A stretch of DNA of 6,626 bases from Methanobacterium sp. (GTDB lineage: Archaea; Methanobacteriota; Methanobacteria; Methanobacteriales; Methanobacteriaceae): positions 1 to 6,626 of the forward strand of contig JAJRAE010000137.1 in NCBI GenBank assembly GCA_028682985.1, in the 5' to 3' direction. A model generated the notes under the pieces. That model was not told where the DNA came from. It did no database searches and worked only from the letters and a program-made list of their open reading frames with translations. The position numbers and the translations under genes were made by a program. This document shows, piece after piece, positions 1 to 4,622 of the stretch; the stretch's first letter is position 1, and each line of letters begins with the position of its first letter.

Positions 1-1
1 A

Positions 2-817
2 GGCAGTTCCTCTCAGACTGTTAAAAATTATGTGGAAGCCAATCATAAAATTCCAGCCAATGTTACAGTAGGAAGCAAGAAGGTCACATCAGCGCAATAT
101 CTCTATCTGGCTACATCAACTGTTATAAATATAAATAAAAATAAAACAACTCCAGTTACACTAAAAGACGTATCAAACCCAACTAAATCCACTGAATCCC
201 TAAGCAGTGGAACACTAACCAAAACAGAGTATCTTTCCATTGCCAGTAAGATTAACTCATTTATAAATGCAAATGGAAGAGTGCCCAACTATGTAAGCAC
301 TTCTTTGGGAAATATGAGATATGAAACCATGGTCTACTCTTTTGCCAAGATCATGGCATTCTATAAAACAAACAACCGACTACCTAACACAGTATCAGTA
401 TCAGCATGGACCTCATCAGTAAGTGCTGCTGCTGCCTTACCCTCAAATGCACAGTCTATCATCGATTCCATAGGATATGCCGAGGCAAAATATGAGGATA
501 TTCAGGGACAGTCCAGTGCATCAGTTATGGAGAAAGTGGGTTATGGTGACTGCTGGGCAGATGCTGAATGGCTCTACAATAAGTTAAACGCTGCAGGTAT
601 TCCAGCTCAGATAATGGGATATGTTGGCGGAGGAACAGGCAGCTGGTACAGGCATTCCTGGGTGCGTTACTATAACGGAAGCACCTTTGTAGACTGGCAG
701 TATACCAAGTACAACAGCCAGCATTATGGAGATGGTTTAAAAGCCGCAGCAAAAGTCCTAATCGCTGCAAGCAGTAAAGTGGTGGACGTATCCGCCATGA
801 TAGCTACTGGATATTAA
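2..817 (+). CDS. Pseudomurein-binding repeat protein with C-terminal transglutaminase-like cysteine peptidase domain (5' partial)
   Basis: The frame is open from base 2 to the TAA at 815-817, so the gene's true start lies outside the window; the GTG at 32 is only an internal Val codon. The visible 271 residues begin with a pseudomurein-binding repeat (VKNYVEANHKIPANVTV, then SAQYLYLATSTV). A second follows (INANGRVPNYVST, then MVYSFAKIMAFY), and the start of another (NRLPNTVSV). The C-terminal part looks like the transglutaminase-like/C71 peptidase fold. The candidate triad is Cys in GYGDCWADAEW (codon 551-553), His in WYRHSW (653-655) and Asp in FVDWQY (692-694). In this family, as in the PeiW/PeiP endoisopeptidases, the repeats bind the pseudomurein wall and the cysteine domain cleaves, or could remodel, peptide cross-links. 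This copy presumably acts outside the cell in wall remodelling. Whether it is autolytic, an adhesin or virus-derived cannot be told without the N-terminus. Confidence 0.88.
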   Translation, partial: GSSSQTVKNYVEANHKIPANVTVGSKKVTSAQYLYLATSTVININKNKTTPVTLKDVSNPTKSTESLSSGTLTKTEYLSIASKINSFINANGRVPNYVSTSLGNMRYETMVYSFAKIMAFYKTNNRLPNTVSVSAWTSSVSAAAALPSNAQSIIDSIGYAEAKYEDIQGQSSASVMEKVGYGDCWADAEWLYNKLNAAGIPAQIMGYVGGGTGSWYRHSWVRYYNGSTFVDWQYTKYNSQHYGDGLKAAAKVLIAASSKVVDVSAMIATGY

Positions 818-840
818 GCAAAAAAAGGGATTTAAAATTC

Positions 841-860
841 TTTTTTTTAAATTTTTTTTT
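841..860 (+). terminator. T-tract terminator after the wall-binding gene
   Basis: Runs of eight and nine T (841-848, 852-860) begin 23 bases after the stop codon. Oligo-T tracts without a required hairpin are the usual intrinsic termination signal of archaeal RNA polymerase. It separates gene 1 from the next gene. Confidence 0.6.
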
Positions 861-924
861 ATTCTAAAAACTTTTCAATTTCTTAAAAATTTTATAAATC
901 AACATTTCCTTAAAGTCTTAGTAT

Positions 925-953
925 AAATCTGGATTAATTTTTTTCCAGAATTT
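925..953 (+). repeat. Imperfect hairpin in the leader of the 68-aa gene
   Basis: The arms AAATCTGGA (925-933) and TCCAGAATTT (944-953) pair with one bulged base around a 10-base loop. An outer pair, CTTAGT (917-922) with ACTAAG (982-987), could enclose it. The structure lies about 90 bases upstream of the next start codon. It could be a leader element, an operator or chance pairing in AT-rich DNA. Confidence 0.3.
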
Positions 954-1025
954 AAAACTGCATATTATTTATTCTTTGAAGACTAAGTTTTATTTAATAA
1001 ATTTTAAATTAACATATTCAAGTTT

Positions 1026-1033
1026 AAAGGTGA
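1026..1033 (+). promoter_or_regulatory. Ribosome binding site that decides the 1042 start
   Basis: AAAGGTGA (1026-1033) matches the archaeal Shine-Dalgarno consensus AGGAGGTGAT and lies 8 bases before the ATG at 1042. It supports that ATG over the in-frame ATG at 976, which has no such site. Confidence 0.65.
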
Positions 1034-1041
1034 ATTTTAGT

Positions 1042-1248
1042 ATGGCAAAAGAAATCAGACAATTAATAGTAGGCATCACCCGGGAGGGTGAACTAGTTGT
1101 TAAAAGCGCCCGGGGAAGAATGTATCCCGTTAAAAAGGCAGATAACCTGGAATTTGGTTGTGAAGAACTGTTCCAAAATGTTGAAGTAGAGATGTATGCA
1201 GTCATAGATACCGAAAACCAACCCTGGGAATGTATCAAGATAGAATAG
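1042..1248 (+). CDS. Unrecognised small protein, 68 aa
   Basis: I do not recognise this family. The 68-residue product starts MAKEIRQLIVGITREGEL and ends PWECIKIE. It alternates hydrophobic and polar residues (RQLIVGI, ELVVKSA, NVEVEMYAVI), which suggests a small beta-rich fold. It has no signal peptide or membrane segment, so it is probably cytosolic. It contains two Cys residues (FGCEE, WECIK), too far apart for an obvious zinc knuckle. ATG 1042 is chosen because AAAGGTGA lies 8 bases upstream. The in-frame ATG at 976 would add 22 residues encoded by the AT-rich leader and has no ribosome binding site. Codon use is ordinary and less AT-rich than the flanks, which supports a real gene. It is flanked by T-tracts and is probably monocistronic. 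Confidence 0.68.
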   Translation: MAKEIRQLIVGITREGELVVKSARGRMYPVKKADNLEFGCEELFQNVEVEMYAVIDTENQPWECIKIE

Positions 1249-1250
1249 AC

Positions 1251-1285
1251 TTATTTTTCTATACTTAATTTTTATTTTATTTTTA
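1251..1285 (+). terminator. T-rich terminator after the 68-aa gene
   Basis: Several runs of four or five T lie in the 35 bases following the TAG stop at 1246-1248 (for example 1254-1258), typical of archaeal T-rich termination. Confidence 0.45.
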
Positions 1286-1377
1286 CTTTGAATAGATTAC
1301 ACTTATTGGTGGCATTCTTTTTACTTTTACACTATTATTTTTATAATTTAATAGAATTTTTCTAATTTATCTCTAAT

Positions 1378-1399
1378 TTGTTAAATTATTATTTAACAA
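1378..1399. repeat. Inverted repeat, 9-bp perfect arms
   Basis: TTGTTAAAT and ATTTAACAA are perfect complements around the 4-base loop TATT. A run of six T follows at 1414-1419, so it could help end transcription or bind a regulator. Such pairs also arise by chance in AT-rich DNA. Confidence 0.3.
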
Positions 1400-1561
1400 C
1401 TAGATTGTCTGTATTTTTTCAATTTAAATGTATATTATACTTTATTTCATTTTCCAAATGAGCATATTAATTAAGCCTTGTGTAATAAGTTGCTGGAAAT
1501 CAGATAATTTTATTAAATAATCATTCATTAGCCTAAACAGATTTAAATAAAGCCTTATCTT

Positions 1562-1590
1562 AGGATATAGAATCTCAGAATAGATATCCT
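1562..1590. repeat. Inverted repeat AGGATAT/ATATCCT
   Basis: The 7-bp arms at 1562-1568 and 1584-1590 flank a 15-base spacer. It lies between TATA-like stretches upstream of the acidic secreted protein gene, a position that fits an operator or a leader hairpin. Confidence 0.3.
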
Positions 1591-1620
1591 GAATATTTGA
1601 TTTTGAAACCTTTCTAAATC

Positions 1621-1629
1621 TTTTATAAG
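1621..1629 (+). promoter_or_regulatory. Candidate TATA box for the acidic secreted protein
   Basis: TTTTATAAG resembles the archaeal TATA box. With the usual spacing of about 25 bases, transcription would begin near 1648-1652. That falls just after the TTG at 1645, so if this is the promoter the true start codon must be further downstream. Confidence 0.35.
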
Positions 1630-1644
1630 ATAGAAAAGAGTTAT

Positions 1645-2793
1645 TTGAGAGTTTATTTTCGGAAAATAAACAATAAGCTTTATAAGTGGAGGAATGTAAC
1701 TAATGATATCCTAAGATTAGGGAGTGATAAAATTTCGAGAGGCGGTAAATTATTTAAGACGGCGGCATTGATGTTAACACTGTTCGTCTTTGTATCTGCA
1801 TCCTATGCAGCAGACTCATCTGTAGATTACTCTGCAGATGTAAATGGAATAACAGATGAAAATAGTGATAATTCACCAGAAATTAATGATCTGAATACAG
1901 ATGAATCATCGGAAAGCGTTGAAGAGCAAACTGATGATGAAAACAATGAATTAACTGATGAAAACTATGATTTCGGCGAAATAACTGATGACTATTACTA
2001 TTTCGATGAACTGGTAGATATAGACGATGCAATTGATGAATACTTCGACGAGTATTTGCCAGAGGAATTCGACGAAACTTTATACGATGAATACTACGAC
2101 GAGTATTTACCAGAGGAATTCGATGGCACATTATCCGATGAATACATCGACGAGTATTTACCAGAACAAATCGACGACACTTTATACGATGAAATCTTAC
2201 CTGAAGATTTCTATGACACATTATATGATGAATACAGTGATGACTATTTGCCAGAGGAATTCGATGAAGAGAATGGAGACAGTGAAGAGTTCACAGATGA
2301 AAGTGGATACACTGATGGTGATTCAGGTATAGGTGATGCAATTGATGAATATTTAGATGACCAATATGAAGACACTGGTTATTGGGATGATTTAATAGAA
2401 GACTCAATTGACCTGGATGATGGAAACATATTGTATAATGAAATATCAGGCTATAATCTAACTGAAAACCTGTATGATTCCCCTATCTACACCTGTATGT
2501 CAAACAACATAAACAATGAATCCAACATATCTGAAGATAACCAGCCACTATCCAAAAACAACAAAAATACCCTGGAAAAAACGAATAATTACTCAACAGA
2601 AAACCAGAACAACGAAGCTCAGACCGGTATTACAAACCAACCAGAAATAAACGGTAACCAAGACAATTCAGGTTCAGATAACAGTTCATGTATAACCCCC
2701 GAAATAACCATAGCTGGTAATCCATTATCATCTGATAATAAGGGCTTATTAGATTTAATTCTGGAGTTTATAACCAAAATCTTTTATAGATAA
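1645..2793 (+). CDS. Predicted secreted, highly acidic repeat protein
   Basis: I do not recognise a named family. With the TTG at 1645 as start the product is 382 residues. A basic N-terminus precedes a hydrophobic stretch (residues 40-52, AALMLTLFVFVSA) and a likely signal-peptidase site at ASYA|ADSS near residue 55. The mature protein is very acidic. Residues 135-212 carry a 17-residue repeat with core DEYLPEEFDETLYDEY; more Asp/Glu-rich sequence follows to about 260. Then comes an Asn/Gln/Ser-rich linker with several N-glycosylation sequons (Asn271, 291, 294, 315, 346) and the only two cysteines (284, 349), which could form a disulfide. The C-terminus (LLDLILEFITKIF) is an amphipathic or hydrophobic helix that could anchor to membrane or partner. 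A cell-surface or cation-binding role is inference. The start is uncertain: ATG 1771 is in frame but leaves almost no basic region. Confidence 0.72.
   Translation: MRVYFRKINNKLYKWRNVTNDILRLGSDKISRGGKLFKTAALMLTLFVFVSASYAADSSVDYSADVNGITDENSDNSPEINDLNTDESSESVEEQTDDENNELTDENYDFGEITDDYYYFDELVDIDDAIDEYFDEYLPEEFDETLYDEYYDEYLPEEFDGTLSDEYIDEYLPEQIDDTLYDEILPEDFYDTLYDEYSDDYLPEEFDEENGDSEEFTDESGYTDGDSGIGDAIDEYLDDQYEDTGYWDDLIEDSIDLDDGNILYNEISGYNLTENLYDSPIYTCMSNNINNESNISEDNQPLSKNNKNTLEKTNNYSTENQNNEAQTGITNQPEINGNQDNSGSDNSSCITPEITIAGNPLSSDNKGLLDLILEFITKIFYR
1688..1705 (+). promoter_or_regulatory. Out-of-frame Shine-Dalgarno and ATG inside the signal-peptide region
   Basis: GGAGG (1688-1692) followed 10 bases later by an ATG (1703-1705) is the strongest ribosome-binding arrangement near this gene. 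The ATG is not in the frame of the long reading frame and would give only ATG ATA TCC TAA. It may be coincidence, a tiny leader peptide or a sign that the 5' end is altered. Confidence 0.3.
2047..2280 (+). repeat. In-frame 51-bp tandem repeat encoding acidic DEYLPEEF units
   Basis: Units start at 2047 (51 bp), 2098 (51 bp), 2149 (39 bp, lacking four codons), 2188 (51 bp) and 2239 (partial). The translated consensus is DEYLPEEFDETLYDEY plus one variable residue. The DNA string GAGGAATTCGA recurs in the first, second and fifth units, so duplication at DNA level is recent enough to see. Copy number probably varies by slippage or recombination. Confidence 0.85.
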
Positions 2794-2805
2794 ACTCCTA
2801 TCTAT

Positions 2806-2815
2806 TCTTTTTTCC
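2806..2815 (+). terminator. T-tract terminator after the acidic protein gene
   Basis: Six T (2808-2813) occur 14 bases after the TAA stop, in the short convergent spacer. Confidence 0.45.
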
Positions 2816-2844
2816 TGAGATGGTCTAGATAAAGTTTTAGAGAT

Positions 2845-2874
2845 AAAAATAAAAAAAAGTTTAATTAAAAAAAA
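2845..2874 (-). terminator. T-tract terminator for the ATP-cone gene
   Basis: Read on the minus strand, two runs of eight T (plus-strand A runs 2851-2858 and 2867-2874) follow the stop codon of the ATP-cone gene by 21 bases or more. Confidence 0.5.
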
Positions 2875-2895
2875 TTGAAGATAGGTTTAAAATAT

Positions 2896-3168
2896 TTAAT
2901 ATCTTTCCCAGGCCGCTTTGATACCCGAGTCTCCAGAAACCTTCTCTTCCTGTATTATGTTACGCTCTATAATGTTATTGATCTGTTCGGAAGGTACCTC
3001 ACTCATTATCTTGACATTTCTAGATACATTACGCACTGTTTTATCTACGAACTGTCTTTTACTATCCAGATTGTAACCGGCGTTTTCTACCGCTGCTTCC
3101 AGTGATCTTCTCACTTTATCTTCATTGTAGAACTCTTTTCTTCCATTTCTTTTAACTACCTGTGTCAA
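2896..3168 (-). CDS. Stand-alone ATP-cone domain protein
   Basis: The whole 90-residue product is one ATP-cone domain, the nucleotide-binding module normally found at the N-terminus of ribonucleotide reductases (NrdA, NrdD) and in the repressor NrdR. Visible hallmarks are VVKRNGRKEFYNEDKVRRSL (residues 4-23), the helical middle (RQFVDKTVRNVSR), SEQINNIIERNII (60-72) and the closing GIKAAWERY. There is no NrdR zinc ribbon before it and no reductase after it; the protein ends exactly where the cone ends. By family knowledge it should bind ATP or dATP, perhaps as a sensor for a separate partner. The TTG start at 3168 is chosen because the domain begins directly after it, no other upstream start is in frame, and GGGGG (3177-3181) lies 8 bases upstream on the minus strand. 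The gene is convergent with the acidic protein gene and has its own promoter. Confidence 0.85.
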   Translation of the reverse strand: MTQVVKRNGRKEFYNEDKVRRSLEAAVENAGYNLDSKRQFVDKTVRNVSRNVKIMSEVPSEQINNIIERNIIQEEKVSGDSGIKAAWERY

Positions 3169-3211
3169 GAGTAAAACCCCCTTTTATTCTTATATTAATA
3201 TATGTGTTGGG

Positions 3212-3220
3212 AAATATAAA
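3212..3220 (-). promoter_or_regulatory. TATA box of the ATP-cone gene
   Basis: The minus strand reads TTTATATTT here. Transcription would start near 3190, giving a leader of about 20 bases that contains the GGGGG ribosome binding site at 3177-3181. The spacing is consistent throughout. Confidence 0.5.
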
Positions 3221-3310
3221 AAACTGCCTATCCTACTTTGTAAACAGAATTAGAACTAATATATTTGATATTTTTCAGGTAAAAGATTTCTGGATTATCC
3301 AATAAATGAA

Positions 3311-3318
3311 ATATATAA
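3311..3318 (+). promoter_or_regulatory. Strong TATA-like box far upstream of any gene
   Basis: ATATATAA, within GAAATATATAAATTTATA, is the best TATA match in the window. Transcription would start near 3340, about 240 bases before the acyltransferase ATG. It may drive a long leader, a small RNA, or nothing. Confidence 0.4.
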
Positions 3319-3326
3319 ATTTATAT

Positions 3327-3345
3327 TCTATTTTAGTAAAATAGA
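3327..3345. repeat. 19-bp perfect palindrome, operator-like
   Basis: TCTATTTTAGTAAAATAGA has 9-bp perfect arms around a single central base. It lies 9-27 bases downstream of the TATA-like box at 3311-3318, overlapping the expected transcription start, where archaeal repressors commonly bind. Chance cannot be excluded in such AT-rich DNA. Confidence 0.45.
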
Positions 3346-3359
3346 GGTAAATATAAACA

Positions 3360-3390
3360 TTTCCATCTGGGTATATCAATAGAGATGAAA
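3360..3390 (+). repeat. Weak bulged hairpin in the spacer
   Basis: TTTCCATCT (3360-3368) pairs with AGATGAAA (3383-3390) with one bulged C. It lies just downstream of the predicted start at about 3340 and could be the beginning of a structured leader or small RNA. Support is weak. Confidence 0.2.
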
Positions 3391-3521
3391 ATTTAGAGGA
3401 AAATGTTCAGGGAATATGGTTTACATTATTAATCAAAAAATTAAATGATTTCTATTTTTATAATAGTTTATTTCATACGATTATTTAGAGAAAAATTTGC
3501 AAATAATTTTATCCATTCAGC

Positions 3522-3529
3522 TTATAATA
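3522..3529 (+). promoter_or_regulatory. TATA box of the acyltransferase-ligase unit
   Basis: TTATAATA lies about 55 bases before the ATG at 3583. A start of transcription near 3550 would give a leader of about 33 bases containing AGGAT (3571-3575), 7 bases before the ATG. This is the most economical promoter for the gene pair. Confidence 0.45.
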
Positions 3530-3531
3530 AA

Positions 3532-3543
3532 GTTTCTAGAAAC
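3532..3543. promoter_or_regulatory. 12-bp palindrome between TATA box and transcription start
   Basis: GTTTCTAGAAAC is a perfect palindrome beginning 3 bases after the TATA box at 3522-3529. A protein bound here would block the polymerase, so it is a candidate operator. Its right half is part of the element repeated upstream of the ligase gene. Confidence 0.42.
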
Positions 3544-3552
3544 ACATTTTCA
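3534..3552 (+). repeat. Shared upstream element, copy 1
   Basis: The consensus TTnTAGAAAnnCATTTTCA matches 4534-4552 at 16 of 19 positions with no gap. This copy overlaps the right half of the 12-bp palindrome and ends 30 bases before the acyltransferase ATG. Confidence 0.4.
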
Positions 3553-3582
3553 GATAATTAGCATTAAAATAGGATAACTAAC

Positions 3583-4533
3583 ATGTCAAAGAATAGCTCT
3601 ATTCAAAATAACCATGCATCACTTTATAACCGGAAGAAGAAGAGGGGTGATAGGAATGACGGCTGGATATTAAAAGATTTAAGTTCTTTTACCAAACTAG
3701 TCCCCCATTTAATGACATCCCGTAATGGTGCTGCCATATATTACAAGGATAAAATCGATGTGACCAGCTTCGTTGAATATGTATCCCGTAAAAATAGGGA
3801 ATTAAAAAATAACCCAGTTCAAATTGAGGACGGAAACATCGATAAAATTACCTATTTCAATGTTTTCTTAGCTGCTTTAGTCCGGCTTTTCACCCTTAAG
3901 CCTCACCTTAATCGGTTTATTTCTGGAAGAAAATTTTATCAAAGAAAGAGGATAGAAATGGCCTTCGTTGCTAAAAAAGAATTTACTGAAGATGCGGAGG
4001 AAACCATCATTAAGAAATCCTTTAGAAGAGAAGAAACCCTGTGGACAATTGTTGATAAGTTAAATAAAGGGATTAAAACAGTTAAAAGTGGGGAGGCTGA
4101 TGATGCTTCCAACATATTGGATACATTCGCCGAATTTCCAGGACCAGTTGTACAGCTATCTGTTAAATTACTGGATTTCCTGAACTACATTGGAAAGTAT
4201 CCAAAAAGTATATATCGTGAAGATCCGATGCATTCCAGTGCCTTTGTTGCTAATTTAGGAAGTATAGGTATTAGAAACGTACCCTACCACCATTTATTTG
4301 ACCGGGGGACTAATTCAGTATTCATCTGTCTGGGAGAGATCCATTCAGATAAGGTTTACAACCATGAAACTGGAGAATATGAGGAAAGATACCTGGTTGA
4401 AATATCAATTACCATTGATGAAAGAATCAGCGACGGATTCTACTATATCGGAGCTATTAAATTATTCACAGAAATACTAAACAACCCGGAAAAACTGGAA
4501 AAAAAATTAGAGCATTATCCAGTTGATCAATAA
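3583..4533 (+). CDS. Lipoyl-less 2-oxoacid dehydrogenase E2/CAT-fold acyltransferase-like protein
   Basis: The 316-residue product resembles the catalytic domain of dihydrolipoamide acyltransferases and chloramphenicol acetyltransferase. Fold signals are ITYFNVFLAALVRLFTLKPH (89-107) with LN just after, SSAFVANLGSIGI (218-230, the E2 NLGxxG motif) and ITIDERISDGFYY (276-288, the DHRxxDG active-site motif). There is no lipoyl or peripheral-subunit-binding domain, so it is not a standard dehydrogenase E2. The catalytic His is replaced by Glu280, while Asp284 and Gly285 are kept. It may use another base, serve a different reaction or be non-catalytic. ATG 3583 is preceded by AGGAT at 7 bases. 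The basic first 25 residues look disordered. The downstream AMP-forming ligase is on the same strand with no T-tract between, suggesting that ligase-made acyl groups are passed to this protein. That link is inference; substrate and acceptor are unknown. Confidence 0.78.
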   Translation: MSKNSSIQNNHASLYNRKKKRGDRNDGWILKDLSSFTKLVPHLMTSRNGAAIYYKDKIDVTSFVEYVSRKNRELKNNPVQIEDGNIDKITYFNVFLAALVRLFTLKPHLNRFISGRKFYQRKRIEMAFVAKKEFTEDAEETIIKKSFRREETLWTIVDKLNKGIKTVKSGEADDASNILDTFAEFPGPVVQLSVKLLDFLNYIGKYPKSIYREDPMHSSAFVANLGSIGIRNVPYHHLFDRGTNSVFICLGEIHSDKVYNHETGEYEERYLVEISITIDERISDGFYYIGAIKLFTEILNNPEKLEKKLEHYPVDQ

Positions 4534-4552
4534 TTTTAGAAATCCATTTTCA
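4534..4552 (+). repeat. Shared upstream element, copy 2
   Basis: This copy begins directly after the acyltransferase stop codon and matches 3534-3552 at 16 of 19 positions (TTnTAGAAAnnCATTTTCA). It lacks the left palindrome half. It may be a regulator site for an internal promoter of the ligase, or a chance match. Confidence 0.35.
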
Positions 4553-4622
4553 TAAGAATAATTCATAAACTTATGGGTATCATTCAAAAGATTTAAAGAA
4601 TTTAATGGGGAAGTATTGCTCT

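Larger units (their letters stand above)
1249..1644. other. 396-base AT-rich spacer without a supported gene
   Basis: No reading frame of protein-like composition is visible on either strand, and no GC-rich block suggests a structural RNA. The spacer holds the T-rich end of the upstream gene, two inverted repeats (1378-1399 and 1562-1590) and TATA-like stretches around 1430-1440, 1541-1550 and 1621-1629. It presumably carries the promoter of the acidic secreted protein. Confidence 0.5.
3169..3582. other. 414-base divergent AT-rich regulatory spacer
   Basis: This spacer separates the leftward ATP-cone gene from the rightward acyltransferase gene. No protein-like frame is seen. It holds a minus-strand TATA box (3212-3220), a strong plus-strand TATA-like stretch with a palindrome (3311-3345), a weak hairpin (3360-3390), and a second plus-strand TATA box with another palindrome (3522-3543). 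The middle section, about 3346-3515, is not explained by either flanking gene. Confidence 0.5.

Noticed and set aside
976..1041. Longer N-terminus for the 68-aa protein from ATG 976
   Set aside because: The added residues are what AT-rich leader DNA would encode, and the good ribosome site lies directly before ATG 1042.
1249..1644. Possible tRNA, C/D-box RNA or CRISPR repeats in the long spacers
   Set aside because: No GC-rich cloverleaf, no paired C and D boxes and no regularly spaced direct repeats were found here or in 3169-3582.
1883..2332. Open frames on the minus strand (1883-2221) and plus frame at 2027-2332 inside the acidic protein gene
   Set aside because: They are created by the repetitive GA-rich codons of the real gene. 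The translations are compositionally odd (His/Arg/Phe-rich or Thr/Asn-rich) and have no ribosome site.
2875..3105. Plus-strand open frame antisense to the ATP-cone gene
   Set aside because: The minus strand encodes a recognisable complete domain; this frame has no start context and no family resemblance.
3403..3432. Tiny ATG frame after AGAGGA in the divergent spacer (nine codons)
   Set aside because: The Shine-Dalgarno-like string is only 2 bases from the ATG, and the peptide is too short to support.
3583..4533. Assignment as a true pyruvate or branched-chain dehydrogenase E2 subunit
   Set aside because: There is no lipoyl domain, no subunit-binding domain, no E1 or E3 gene nearby, and the catalytic His is absent.
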